Below, piece after piece: positions 28,590 to 37,411 of a stretch of 64,000 nt of DNA. Under the pieces are notes generated by a model that was not told where the DNA came from, did no database searches, and saw only the letters and a list, made by a program, of their open reading frames with translations. A program made the translations under genes and the position numbers. The stretch comes from Acidobacteriota bacterium (lineage in GTDB: Bacteria > Acidobacteriota > Terriglobia > UBA7540): contig SCRD01000012.1 in NCBI GenBank assembly GCA_004298155.1, positions 310,001-374,000 of the forward strand. Reading direction: 5' to 3'. Within the stretch, counting starts at the first letter, position 1. The number at the start of each line of letters is the position of its first letter.

Positions 28590-29474
28590 ATGGAGAGCGT
28601 TAAACTCATCGAGTGTCCCCGTGATGCCTGGCAGGGACTGGAAAAGAATATTCCAACGGAGGTGAAGGCGGACTATCTTGCGAAACTGCTCCGGGCAGGG
28701 TTCCGCCACCTCGACGCCGTCAGCTTTGTATCGCCCAAACTGGTTCCCCAGATGGCGGACAGCGAGCAGGTGATGGCGCTGCTGGCAAACGCCCTGCAGG
28801 CCACCACAAACGGCGCGATGCCGGAAGTTATCGGCATTATCGTGAACGAGGAGGGACTGGAGCGGGCCCTCTCTGTCCCACAAGTGACCACACTGGGATA
28901 TCCCTACTCGATCTCAGCGAATTTCCGCCGTCAGAACGCCAACATGTCGCTGCAGGAATCGCGCGAACTGGTACAAAAAGCCCAGCGCGAAACTCAGAAG
29001 GCCGGACGCGATCTGGTAGTCTATATCTCGATGGCATTCGGCAATCCTTTTGGGGAGCCGTGGGGCTTTGAGATTGTGGAGGATGCGCTGAATTGGCTCA
29101 AAAGCTTGGGAGTGAAAACTGTTTCACTGGCCGACACCGTCGGCGTGTCGACAGCTAAGGAAACAGGTGAACTTTTTCGCCATCTGAAGCCGTTTGCGAA
29201 AGATATGGAACTCGGCGCGCACCTCCATGGCCGCGCCGAAGAGGCCGCGGAAAAGGTTCTCGCTGCCTACGAAGCGGGGTGCCGTCGCTTTGATTCCGCC
29301 CTGACAGGACTGGGTGGCTGTCCTTTTGCAGGGGATAAACTGGTGGGCAACGTTCCAACTGAAATCGTGGTTTCTACTCTAGCCGAACACGGCGCCCAGG
29401 TTGGCATTGAGCCGTGGGCCATGCTTTCTGCTCTCGACGCCACAAAAGAGATTCGCAAGCATTACGCAGAGTAG
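28590..29474 (+). CDS. Hydroxymethylglutaryl-CoA lyase-like aldolase
   Basis: 294 residues, DRE-TIM metallolyase fold. HMG-CoA lyase splits HMG-CoA to acetyl-CoA and acetoacetate in the last step of leucine breakdown. Conserved features are SFVSPKLVPQM, SLADTVGVST and GLGGCPFAGD, the glycine-rich loop whose Cys is catalytic. Two divergences place it in a branch I associate with Bacteroidetes: RDGLQN becomes RDAWQG, and the metal His pair reads GAHLHGR instead of HCHDTYG, losing the Asp. The ATG at 28590 follows GGGATAGGGA. It is followed by a crotonase 18 bases on. Confidence 0.82.
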   Translation: MESVKLIECPRDAWQGLEKNIPTEVKADYLAKLLRAGFRHLDAVSFVSPKLVPQMADSEQVMALLANALQATTNGAMPEVIGIIVNEEGLERALSVPQVTTLGYPYSISANFRRQNANMSLQESRELVQKAQRETQKAGRDLVVYISMAFGNPFGEPWGFEIVEDALNWLKSLGVKTVSLADTVGVSTAKETGELFRHLKPFAKDMELGAHLHGRAEEAAEKVLAAYEAGCRRFDSALTGLGGCPFAGDKLVGNVPTEIVVSTLAEHGAQVGIEPWAMLSALDATKEIRKHYAE

Positions 29475-29492
29475 ACAGGCAAAAGGAAGAGA

Positions 29493-30275
29493 ATGGCTTA
29501 CGAATCCATAAAACTGGAATTCAGCGGTCGTGCTGCTCTTCTTACGCTCAACCGTCCTGAAAAGCGTAATGCTATCACCCATAAAATGATAGCGGAAATA
29601 CTTAAGGCTTTAGATGAGGTTGAGAAAGGTCCCGCCAGCGTCCTGATCCTGACCGGAGCAGGCAACGCTTTCTGTGCCGGAATGGATCTGCAAGCGCTAA
29701 AGGATTTCCCTGCACAATCTGCCGCTGAAATTGTTGCTGACGCCCGGCGCATCGCCGCCCTGTTCCGCCGGCTATATGGGTTCCCTAAGCCGACTATCGC
29801 GGCAGTGAACGGCCCTGCCATCGCCGGGGGCTGCGGTCTGGCAACCTTGTGCGATTTTACCCTCGCATCCCAAGAGGCAAAATTCGGGTATACCGAAGTC
29901 CGAGTGGGCTTTGTTCCAGCCCTCGTGTCTTCCTACCTGATCCGGCAGGTGGGAGAGAAGCGGGCGCGCGATCTCCTGCTGTCAGGCCGCATCTTCAGCG
30001 CCTCTGAAGCGCAGGCATTGGGCATAGTTAATGAATTAGTTGAGTCCGACAGGCTGCTGCCACGGGCGAACGATCTGGCGCATTCGCTTGCCGAAATGAG
30101 CCCTGTGGCCCTAAGCCACACTAAGAGGCTCCTGGTACGGCTCTCTGAAGAAGAACTCGACCGCGAAACCGAACTGGCGGTTGAAGCAAGCGCCCGCGTG
30201 CGCAAAACCGCCGACTTCCACGAGGGTCTGGCGGCCTTCCTCGAAAAGCGCAAACCGCAGTGGACAGGACAATGA
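29493..30275 (+). CDS. Enoyl-CoA hydratase/isomerase, probably methylglutaconyl-CoA hydratase
   Basis: 260 residues of the crotonase family. Visible are the acyl-CoA binding stretch LNRPEKRNAIT, the oxyanion-hole region GAGNAFCAGMDLQAL and GPAIAGGCGLATLCD, and the catalytic-Glu segment FGYTEVRVGFVPA, which resembles methylglutaconyl-CoA hydratases (LiuC/AtuE type). With the carboxylase and lyase it would complete methylcrotonoyl-CoA to acetyl-CoA plus acetoacetate. The ATG at 29493 has AAAAGGAAGAG upstream. Other enoyl-CoA substrates remain possible. Confidence 0.85.
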   Translation: MAYESIKLEFSGRAALLTLNRPEKRNAITHKMIAEILKALDEVEKGPASVLILTGAGNAFCAGMDLQALKDFPAQSAAEIVADARRIAALFRRLYGFPKPTIAAVNGPAIAGGCGLATLCDFTLASQEAKFGYTEVRVGFVPALVSSYLIRQVGEKRARDLLLSGRIFSASEAQALGIVNELVESDRLLPRANDLAHSLAEMSPVALSHTKRLLVRLSEEELDRETELAVEASARVRKTADFHEGLAAFLEKRKPQWTGQ

Positions 30276-30540
30276 TCTTGTCGTGGCGCTCAGCTAAATG
30301 CGAAAACCCGTCTTGTGCAAAGGCGCTAGTGCACAAAGGTATCACAGCCTTTTCAGCTTTCTGTGGTGCGGTGCATGGCAGTTTCGAGTAGCGCTACTTT
30401 TTCTAAAGGCATTCTTACGTTTCTTCGCGCCTCTGCGCCATTGCGTGAGCATGCCCTTATCCGGCGAGCCCGTCAACAACACCGAGCACACCTTGCTCCA
30501 CTCGCACGGGAACTGCAGCGATTCACCCACCTATAATGAC

Positions 30541-31635
30541 TCAACTCCGCCACCTCAAGGCAGTGGGCCCCTCGATCGGGTGGACCATGGGTTGGCCGGT
30601 TGCTTTGGATTCCAAATACGCGGCTTTCAATGCAAAGTACCATTTGGCCGGACGGTCGGCGTCATCGATGAGCATCAGAGGTGGGTTGTATTTCAGTCCC
30701 TCAGCCTGCTTTACCATGGTTTGCCTGTCCTGCTCGACGAACATATTGCCAAAAAATCGAAGAATTGACGTCATGAAGGGCACATGGCGGAATGCGTTCC
30801 ACGCCGCGCAGACATCTATCCGGCAGCGCGACGCAGTGATGGGAGTGACAGTAGTCCGGCTTGAAAACCAGTACCTACCGCAGTGAATTTCCTCAAACCT
30901 CCTGTTGGGCAAAACAAATTGGATGGTGGTGGTGATGGGCTCGCCGTAAACGCCCAACAGTTTGTAGGCAGCGCTGTTGGCTGATGGAGAATGACTCTTG
31001 ATGCGAAAGCCGTTGGGGATGGGCTCAAAGATCTTCTCTTTTTCATGGATGCTACTGCGGCTGCGCCACCACCAGGCCTGGTGCACAAAAGGCCCGTGCG
31101 CGGGATCCATCAGACCAATAATGCCGTGGTCCACGTGGCAGGGTAGTTCGGCTTCCAGGTGCTCCAGGCGATAATCGCTGCTGAAGGTTGGCAGGCGCGG
31201 GGCTTGCGGCACCGCTTCATTGCGGTACTCAGGATCGGGGACAAAAACCCAGAAGTAACCATCCTGTTCCTCGCAGGGAAAGCTCGTGGCAAACACACGA
31301 TCCACTTTCAGCTTGTCGCGCGCCGTCAGTGACGGAATGGCCTGGCACTGGCCGGTTTTCCCCTCAAAGACCCAACCGTGATAAGAACATTCAATTTTAT
31401 TGCCATCGAACCTGCCCTCAGAGAGGGGCATCCCGCGATGCGGGCAGGCATCGCGAAGGGCAAATCCCTCGCCCTTTGTGTTGCGTCCAATTACGAGAGG
31501 GATTCCCAGCAGCGTCGCAGTGCGCAATTCCCTCCCCCGGACACGATTGCTTCGTGCAGCGGGGTACCAGAAGCCGCGCATCAGGCCGTCACTATTTGAG
31601 CTGTTCGCTGGTTCCCTGCTGGAACTTTCAGTCAT
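30541..31635 (-). CDS. Rieske-type non-heme iron oxygenase
   Basis: 364 residues. The N-terminal Rieske [2Fe-2S] domain has CPHRG (near 64) and CSYHGW (near 83) with the classical ligand spacing. The catalytic domain has CHVDHGIIGLMDPAHGPFVHQ, in which Asp and His residues can hold the mononuclear iron. Family members hydroxylate or demethylate aromatic or ring substrates (VanA, Pao, KshA-like). No reductase or ferredoxin gene is adjacent. It is oriented against its neighbours and appears monocistronic. The substrate is unknown. Confidence 0.87.
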   Translation of the reverse strand: MTESSSREPANSSNSDGLMRGFWYPAARSNRVRGRELRTATLLGIPLVIGRNTKGEGFALRDACPHRGMPLSEGRFDGNKIECSYHGWVFEGKTGQCQAIPSLTARDKLKVDRVFATSFPCEEQDGYFWVFVPDPEYRNEAVPQAPRLPTFSSDYRLEHLEAELPCHVDHGIIGLMDPAHGPFVHQAWWWRSRSSIHEKEKIFEPIPNGFRIKSHSPSANSAAYKLLGVYGEPITTTIQFVLPNRRFEEIHCGRYWFSSRTTVTPITASRCRIDVCAAWNAFRHVPFMTSILRFFGNMFVEQDRQTMVKQAEGLKYNPPLMLIDDADRPAKWYFALKAAYLESKATGQPMVHPIEGPTALRWRS

Positions 31636-31757
31636 GACCTTGGCTAATATAGCAGATGTTGGATGGCCGCAGAAGTTTATCGCCCTTCCCGGGATTTAAC
31701 ATCCTGTGCCAATGAGCCGGACGGCCGCTTTGCGAAAGCCTCTTCGCAACCGTAGAA

Positions 31758-32222
31758 ATGCATGTTCAGGCTCCGCATTTCGCACGAGGCTCTGATATAG
31801 TTTTTTATTTAAACGTGCCTGACCAACCGCCCATTTCAAAAAGAGCAGCGCGCCGCCTGATCCAGCAGGCGTTTGTCCTTACGGGTCGTGACCGCTCCGT
31901 GCGTCAGCACATCCGTGAAGCGCGCCTGGAAACGCGATGGGTGCTTGAAGACTGGAATTTTGAGTGGACGATTGTCATGGATCGCGGCAAGGTCCGGTTT
32001 GAGCGGCGGCCGTCCCGATCGCCGGATATGACTTTGAGCTGGCCGGAAGCGGCGGATTTTTTTGCCAGCATCCAGGAAGGCCGTACGCCCGATGGCGCCC
32101 TGGCTATGGAAGGCAACGTGGTTTTCCGGACATATGTTGACCTGGTTTATAAAAGTTTTTGTCGTTCGCTCGAGCAGGTCATAAAATACCCCGTTGACGA
32201 CGCCGGAAATCCTCTTATGTAA
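31758..32222 (+). CDS. SCP2-like lipid-binding domain protein
   Basis: 154 residues. The C-terminal half follows the sterol-carrier-protein-2 pattern: a charged strand (WTIVMDRGKVRFERRP), a DMTLSWPEAADFFASI segment, and an EGNVVFRTYVDLVYKSF helix where SCP2 proteins read EGD followed by hydrophobics. The N-terminal half is not recognised. It would bind a hydrophobic ligand such as a lipid or acyl-CoA. No good ribosome site precedes the ATG, so the start is uncertain. It is followed by a thioesterase on the same strand. Confidence 0.6.
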   Translation: MHVQAPHFARGSDIVFYLNVPDQPPISKRAARRLIQQAFVLTGRDRSVRQHIREARLETRWVLEDWNFEWTIVMDRGKVRFERRPSRSPDMTLSWPEAADFFASIQEGRTPDGALAMEGNVVFRTYVDLVYKSFCRSLEQVIKYPVDDAGNPLM

Positions 32223-32330
32223 TACTTTAAGTATGAGACGTAACGCATTGACATGCCGCTAGCGCGCCGTGTATCCAAGCCATGGCAACCCAGCCCATGC
32301 AGGCGTGAACGGGCAGAAAAAGGATTTTTG

Positions 32331-32771
32331 ATGACGACGGATTATCCAGCAGACTGGGTTTCGACAAGCTTTCGGGTGCGGTACGCTGAAACCGACCAGA
32401 TGGGGGTGGTGTATTACGCCAACTACCTGGTATGGTTTGAAATTGGAAGGAGCGAATTCTGCCGAAAGCACGGCTTTGAATACCGCGACATGGAGCGGGA
32501 AGATGGCCTCTGCATCATCGTCGCGGAAGCCAGTTGCCGTTATAAAGCCCCGGCACGCTATGACGACCAGGTTATTGTCAAGACAGGCCTGCGCGCAGTC
32601 AGGCGGCGTGTCCTCATTTTCGGGTACGAAATTTACCGCCAGCCAGATAAGATTCTGCTGGCCGAGGGCGAAACCACGCACGTGGTGGTTAATCGCGAGG
32701 GTCGCCCTTGCGCCCTGCCCGATAAGTACCGGGAGTTGTTTGAGACGGGAATCAAGCTCCGAAACGGGTAA
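32331..32771 (+). CDS. Acyl-CoA thioesterase, hotdog fold (4HBT/YbgC family)
   Basis: 146 residues from the ATG at 32331, with AAAGGA upstream; the frame extends further 5' but without support. The signature VRYAETDQMGVVYYANYLVWFE contains the catalytic Asp and the tyrosine-rich active-site loop of 4-hydroxybenzoyl-CoA/YbgC thioesterases. The core helix includes RSEFCRKHGF. It hydrolyses acyl- or aroyl-CoA thioesters in the cytoplasm. The gene lies between an SCP2-like protein and a glycosyltransferase. Which acyl-CoA is used is not evident. Confidence 0.88.
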   Translation: MTTDYPADWVSTSFRVRYAETDQMGVVYYANYLVWFEIGRSEFCRKHGFEYRDMEREDGLCIIVAEASCRYKAPARYDDQVIVKTGLRAVRRRVLIFGYEIYRQPDKILLAEGETTHVVVNREGRPCALPDKYRELFETGIKLRNG

Positions 32772-32934
32772 GAGAGTGCTCAAGGGGCCCGGGAAAGGCC
32801 GGTTTTGAGCATTGTTCTGGTCGTCTCCGTCTGCTTGTTCAGTCCGGGGAGGGCCCAAATCGCTATCGGAGACGATCAGCCGCGTAAAATTGAGCCTTAG
32901 CACGACGCGCGCCGAGCCAATCTGACGCCTTGCC

Positions 32935-33696
32935 ATGCAATCCATTTCCGCCACCATCATCACACGCAACGAAGCCGCGCACATTGCCCGCGCGATCCGA
33001 TCACTCGATTGCGCTGATGAAATTCTGGTGGTCGATTCCGGCTCGACCGACGATACCGTAAAGATTGCGGCCGCACTTGGCGCGCGGACCGTCACTCATT
33101 CCTGGGAGGGGTTTGCGGCGCAAAAGAACTTTGCCGTGCGCAAGGCCAGCCATGACTGGGTCCTGAGCCTGGACGCCGACGAGGAATTGAACGACGAGGC
33201 ACGAGCTGCCATCCGCGAATGGAAGCAATTGACGCCGCGGGTTGGAGCCTACTGTCTTGCCCGGCGTGCGCGATATCTTGGACGATGGATCCTGCATTCA
33301 GGCTGGTACCCTGACCGGAAAATCCGTCTTTTTCATCGTGGCAGGGCCCGCTGGGCTGGAGATTACGTGCATGAGTCCGTGGTAGCCGATGGTCCGGTAG
33401 AAACGCTCAATGGCGAAATTCTCCACTATACATGCGACTCGCTGGCCGACCATCGCAAGCGGATTGATTTTTACACCGGCCTGGCCGCGCAGGAAATGAT
33501 CGATCGGGGCCAACACGCTGGCTTCGCCCAGCGAATGCTTGCGCCGCCGTGGGTGTTTTTTCACACTTACATCTTCAGGCTGGGCGTGCTGGATGGTGCG
33601 CCCGGCTTTCTGATTGCCTGGATGGCGGCCCGTTATGTCCGCCGGAAATACGCCAGGCTTGCGGAACTCGAGAAAAGCGCCAAAGGCAGGCATTGA
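32935..33696 (+). CDS. Glycosyltransferase family 2, LPS-core WaaE/LgtF type
   Basis: 253 residues with a GT-A fold: SATIITRNEAAHIARAIRS, VVDSGSTDDT, and the DxD-like SLDADEEL at about residue 80. The pattern AAQKNFAVRKASHDWVLSLD is shared with lipopolysaccharide-core beta-glucosyltransferases (WaaE, LgtF). It probably adds a hexose to the LPS inner core. Its stop overlaps the TTG start of the next glycosyltransferase, so the two are translationally coupled. No convincing ribosome site precedes the ATG. Confidence 0.87.
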   Translation: MQSISATIITRNEAAHIARAIRSLDCADEILVVDSGSTDDTVKIAAALGARTVTHSWEGFAAQKNFAVRKASHDWVLSLDADEELNDEARAAIREWKQLTPRVGAYCLARRARYLGRWILHSGWYPDRKIRLFHRGRARWAGDYVHESVVADGPVETLNGEILHYTCDSLADHRKRIDFYTGLAAQEMIDRGQHAGFAQRMLAPPWVFFHTYIFRLGVLDGAPGFLIAWMAARYVRRKYARLAELEKSAKGRH

Positions 33697-34847
33697 GCCC
33701 AGAGACTCCACTCAGCATCGCGCATGTTGACACGGGCCACGAACTTCGCGGCGGCCAGCGCCAGTTGCTGCTGCTCGCGCACGGCCTGCGCGAACGCGGC
33801 CACTCGCAGTTGATCGTGTGTCCGGAAGCGAGCGAGCTGCGCGCGCACGCAGAAGCCGATGGATTTCCGGTACTTGCTCTCCCGCAAAATGACTTCAAAC
33901 ACTTCAAAGGCATCCGGGAGCTGCGCCAGCGGCTGAATGGGACCGGGCCCATGCTTCTGCATGCGCACGATGGAGTGGGCCAGACGGTCTCATGGCTGGC
34001 ATCATTCGGGACACGAGTGCGACGCATCGCCACGCGCCGAGTTACCTACCTTCCCAAACGACGTATTGACTATCGGCTGAAGTACAGGCACACCTGCCAC
34101 GCGGTCGTTGCGGTGTCACTGTTTGTCGGACGTATCCTGGAGGAGGCGGGCGTCCCGCCAGGGATGATCAACGTGATCCCCGACGGGATCGAGATCCCGG
34201 AGCGGCTTCCCGACTCCGTATCGCGGCGGGCAGCCCGTGCCGGATGGAGGCTCGACGAAAGCGAATTCGTCATTGGGCACCTGGGAGGCATCAGCAAAGA
34301 AAAAGGGTATGACCTGGCGCTCAAGGCGCTGGAAATTCTTTCCGATCGCCTGCCAAACGCCAGGATGGTCCTGGGTGGCAAAATCTCAATTGAAGACCTT
34401 GCAGCATCACCCCTTGCGACGGCAGTGGCAAGCGGTCAGGTATTATTGTCCGGTTATCAAGAAGATCTTTTCGAGTTGTTTTCCGGGCTTGATATCTATA
34501 TCATGCCGTCGCGCTCAGAGGGACTGGGCTCCTCCGCTTTGATGGCCATGGCTCATGCCCTGCCCGTAATCGCCACCCGCGTGGGCGGCCTTCCGGAAAT
34601 TGTAGAAGATGGAAAAACCGGATGGCTGGTTGCGCCGGAATCAGCCGACGCGCTTGCGCAGGCGATTGCCGCCGCGGCGTCTAATCCCGAGCGGCTCAAG
34701 GAATTGGGAAGCAACGCGCGACTGCGCTCGATGGAGTTTTCAGCCGATAGGATGGTTGAGCGGACGGAGGCGCTTTACCGGCGGCTGATAACTCCCGGGC
34801 AGGCACACCAGGCCGCCACTTCACAGCGAATGCGAGCGAGCGGATGA
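33693..34847 (+). CDS. Glycosyltransferase family 4 (GT-B)
   Basis: 384 residues. I take the TTG at 33693, which overlaps the upstream stop as TTGA and has AAAGGCAGG before it. No in-frame ATG lies nearby, and the longer frame runs deep into the upstream gene. HVDTGHELRGGQRQLLLLA begins the N-terminal Rossmann half. The C-terminal half has GHLGGISKEKGYDLA, the nucleotide-sugar site SRSEGLGSSALMAMAHALP, and VGGLPEIVEDGKTGWL. It likely extends the LPS or another surface glycan with its GT2 neighbour. It overlaps the prepilin peptidase gene by four bases. Confidence 0.87.
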   Translation: MSPETPLSIAHVDTGHELRGGQRQLLLLAHGLRERGHSQLIVCPEASELRAHAEADGFPVLALPQNDFKHFKGIRELRQRLNGTGPMLLHAHDGVGQTVSWLASFGTRVRRIATRRVTYLPKRRIDYRLKYRHTCHAVVAVSLFVGRILEEAGVPPGMINVIPDGIEIPERLPDSVSRRAARAGWRLDESEFVIGHLGGISKEKGYDLALKALEILSDRLPNARMVLGGKISIEDLAASPLATAVASGQVLLSGYQEDLFELFSGLDIYIMPSRSEGLGSSALMAMAHALPVIATRVGGLPEIVEDGKTGWLVAPESADALAQAIAAAASNPERLKELGSNARLRSMEFSADRMVERTEALYRRLITPGQAHQAATSQRMRASG

Positions 34848-35671
34848 TCCAGACGATGGTGGCCTTGTTCGGACTGATTTTTGGCAGCTTCCTGAACGTT
34901 TGCATCGTGCGTGTGCCGCGCAGCGAATCGATCATCGTCCCCGGGTCGCATTGCCCTGCCTGCGGGCGCAGCATTCGCTGGTACGACAATATTCCGCTCT
35001 TGAGCTACGCTCTCCTGCGCGGCCGTTGCCGTGATTGCAACCAGCGCATATCTCTGCTTTATCCCCTTGTCGAAATCCTGACCGCCGCCGTCTTCCTGCT
35101 GGAATATTGGCGCTATGGCCTCTCCGTCGAATTCGGTAAAGGCCTGATATTCGCCATGCTGATGATCGTTCTGATCTTCACCGACCTGCGCGAACGCCGC
35201 ATCCCGCATAAGATCAGCGTTCCCGGCATCGCGCTGGGCGTGGCGTTCAGCCTCATAGCGCCGGTGGATAATCGTCCCTTCGGCTGGCTTCTGGCACGAT
35301 GGGATATTTTTCCTTCCGGCCTTCTACTCTCGCTTCTCGGCTCGCTGGCAGGCGCATTGATTGGCGGCGGCCTCTTCTTCGTGGTGGGAGAAATTTTCTA
35401 CCGCCTTCGCCACAAGGAAGGCCTGGGGTTCGGTGATGTTATGCTGATGCTCGTGGTAGGCGCTTTCCTGGGCCCGCCGCTGACCCTGATGACCATCCTC
35501 CTGGGATCGCTGCTGGGATCGCTCGTCGCTATTCCGGTTACGGTTATCAACCCAAAGTTCCGCAGCTACCAGTGGCCCTACGGGACTTTTCTGGGGGTTG
35601 CCGCCATTTACGCCAGCATTGGCGGCGATGCTCTCCTCCGCGCATACCTGCAGTGGGGTGGATTTAGATAA
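34844..35671 (+). CDS. pilD: Prepilin peptidase / N-methyltransferase
   Basis: 275 residues with about seven membrane helices. The cytoplasmic N-methyltransferase loop carries a zinc-type tetracysteine set (Cys37, Cys40, Cys62, Cys65). The aspartyl protease centre is formed by Asp114 (IFTDLRERRIPHK) and Asp198 in GLGFGD, the GxGD motif. It cleaves the leader of type IV pilins and type II secretion pseudopilins at the inner membrane and methylates the new N-terminus. It is translated from an ATGA overlap with the GT4 gene. No pilin genes are in the window. Confidence 0.95.
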   Translation: MIQTMVALFGLIFGSFLNVCIVRVPRSESIIVPGSHCPACGRSIRWYDNIPLLSYALLRGRCRDCNQRISLLYPLVEILTAAVFLLEYWRYGLSVEFGKGLIFAMLMIVLIFTDLRERRIPHKISVPGIALGVAFSLIAPVDNRPFGWLLARWDIFPSGLLLSLLGSLAGALIGGGLFFVVGEIFYRLRHKEGLGFGDVMLMLVVGAFLGPPLTLMTILLGSLLGSLVAIPVTVINPKFRSYQWPYGTFLGVAAIYASIGGDALLRAYLQWGGFR

Positions 35672-35701
35672 CCAACACAGTGCAGGCCTCCCGCGCGAAA
35701 G

Positions 35702-35755
35702 GGCACGAGCTTCCTCGTGCCGTTATGGTAGAAGATAAAATAACGGCTTTAGCCG
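35702..35755. repeat. GGCACGAG hairpin repeat plus second small hairpin
   Basis: GGCACGAG-CTTC-CTCGTGCC (35702-35721) is a perfect 8-bp stem with a tetraloop, followed by CGGC-TTTA-GCCG (35744-35755). A close copy is found at 38031-38050. It sits 30 bases after the prepilin peptidase stop and may also act as a terminator or mRNA-stabilising hairpin. Confidence 0.6.
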
Positions 35756-35804
35756 CTGCGGGCAGAGGGCGACATCAGGACCATCCATACAAACCAGCAG
35801 CTCG

Positions 35805-35942
35805 TTAGTAGCGCTTCTCCTGGCTGTAGGTCGGATGGTCCTGCAGCGCAACAAACTTCTCAATCGCTTCACGAATTGCGGCAAGCTGGGCGACAATCTT
35901 TGCAAGCTGGTTTGAAATTTCAAGCGCATAAGCGTCCTGCAT
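35805..35942 (-). CDS. Small helical protein of 45 residues
   Basis: A short frame of 45 codons with a strong ribosome site (GAAGGAG, seven bases before the ATG at 35942) and a TAA stop. The protein is predicted to be mostly one amphipathic helix (AYALEISNQLAKIVAQLAAI, then REAIEKFVALQ) with a polar tail ending in EKRY. Hydrophobic residues recur every three to four positions, which would suit a coiled coil or a membrane-surface partner. No family was recognised. It is divergent from the ECF sigma gene and lies beside the repeat at 35702-35755. Confidence 0.55.
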   Translation of the reverse strand: MQDAYALEISNQLAKIVAQLAAIREAIEKFVALQDHPTYSQEKRY

Positions 35943-36238
35943 TTTGATCTCCTTCGGATACCGCCCATTGTACCCCTTTTGCGCGCCACTGTCGCAAACA
36001 GGCTGTGATGGCTCAGCCTGTTATCGTGCAATCCATTTTGGCGAGGTCCCAGGGCGGCAAGAGATCTGCTGTGCGGGATGCCCACCACGCAACGCTTACA
36101 CAACTCTCCGTCCGTCAGCCTGTCCAGGCAGATCAAATCTGAGGTTAATTAGAACGATGATAGATCATGACAACAAGTTTCGTCAGCCAGGAGGGGTCTT
36201 TTTCGCCGGGTTCGCCGTATATCAAGGCAGAGGGTAGA

Positions 36239-36838
36239 ATGGGCAACGCGATTCATCTCTTTGCATTGGCGATGGAACCGGAAACGAAAGCCTTGGCGCA
36301 CGGCCTGCGGCGGCGGGACCCGGACCTGCTTGCAGCACTGATTGCACAATACGAATACCGTCTTTTCCGCTACCTGATCTACCTGACCGGCAGCGAAGAC
36401 GTCGCTCGCGACATCTTCCAGGAAACCTGGCTGCGCGTGCTGGACCGCGGCCACCAGTACGACGGCGTTTCGCGCTTCGATTCCTGGCTATTTTCGATTG
36501 CGCGCCATCTGGTGATTGATTCAAGCCGCCGCAGAAAAATGGATAGTCTGGACGCACTGCTCGACCCGGCCCATGACGCCGGGGCCAAGGAGCCTCGATC
36601 TTCCGAAAGCGCTTCACCGCTCGTCGAATACGAGAACAGAGAACTTGCAGCCCGAATCAGTTCCATGCTGGGACGCCTGCCGGCCGTTTACCGGGAAGTC
36701 CTGCTGCTGCGCTTCCAGGAGGACCTTTCGCTCAAAGAGATTGCAGGCATCATACGGGCCCCGCTCGCTACCGTGAAGTCGCGGCTATATCGCGGCCTCG
36801 GCGCCGCTCGTGAACTGCTGGAGGAACTGCAGTTATGA
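36239..36838 (+). CDS. RNA polymerase ECF-family sigma factor
   Basis: 199 residues from the ATG at 36239, with AGAGGG upstream; an in-frame ATG at 36167 lacks a ribosome site. Region 2 (YEYRLFRYLIYLTGSEDVARD, then DIFQETWLRVL, then FDSWLFSIARHLVID) binds the -10 element and core polymerase. Region 4 (LLRFQEDLSLKEIAGI, then APLATVKSRLYRGL) is the helix-turn-helix for the -35 element. A Ser/Pro-containing linker joins them. The next gene overlaps by four bases and encodes the likely anti-sigma factor. Its regulon is unknown and no self-promoter was identified. Confidence 0.92.
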   Translation: MGNAIHLFALAMEPETKALAHGLRRRDPDLLAALIAQYEYRLFRYLIYLTGSEDVARDIFQETWLRVLDRGHQYDGVSRFDSWLFSIARHLVIDSSRRRKMDSLDALLDPAHDAGAKEPRSSESASPLVEYENRELAARISSMLGRLPAVYREVLLLRFQEDLSLKEIAGIIRAPLATVKSRLYRGLGAARELLEELQL

Positions 36839-37359
36839 AGAACAGGGATGCGATTTACGATTTGCACGAACGGGCCCGCCGGTTGATTGACCGGGAACTG
36901 GTCGAGGGGCTTGAGCCCGAAGAGCGCATCTGGCTGGACGAGCATCTTGGCGCGTGTGAAGCCTGTGCCGTCCAGTGGGTATCGACTCAGGCGGCTTTGA
37001 CGGCGCTGAAATCAATCTCCGTCCCGGTTCCACATGGCCTCGCGGCCTCAACAAGTCTGTGCGTGCGCGAGAACGCAGAGCGACTCAAAACCAGGCGCTC
37101 CAGAAATATTGCATTAACCGTCGGCTGCGCCGTTTCGTGGGCGGCGGGTGTGGCCAGCGCGCCGCTGGTGTGGAGGGTGTGCGAGTGGGTCGGGGCAACG
37201 CTTTCCCTGCCGCGAATCGTTTGGGAAGCGGGCTTCTTCTGCTGGTGGCTTGTGCCTGCCGCCGCAGCCGGACTCGTGATTCTGTGGGTGAACTCGAGGG
37301 CGGAGCGCGAGGAAATGAACGGACGACTGTGGACAGGTCCTCAGTCTAACGGCTGGTAA
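36835..37359 (+). CDS. Zinc-finger anti-sigma factor, membrane-anchored
   Basis: 174 residues. The N-terminal anti-sigma domain has a ZAS-type metal motif (His37, Cys41, Cys44 in DEHLGACEAC). Two hydrophobic segments follow (about 90-110 and 133-153), so the sensing part is in or across the membrane, with a short cytoplasmic tail. It would hold the upstream ECF sigma factor inactive until a signal arrives. The four-base ATGA overlap with the sigma gene supports the pairing and the start. Confidence 0.82.
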   Translation: MKNRDAIYDLHERARRLIDRELVEGLEPEERIWLDEHLGACEACAVQWVSTQAALTALKSISVPVPHGLAASTSLCVRENAERLKTRRSRNIALTVGCAVSWAAGVASAPLVWRVCEWVGATLSLPRIVWEAGFFCWWLVPAAAAGLVILWVNSRAEREEMNGRLWTGPQSNGW

Positions 37360-37411
37360 GAAAAGTGCCGGAAGACGAGCGGAGAGATTTGCCGGAAGCG
37401 AGGGTATAAAG

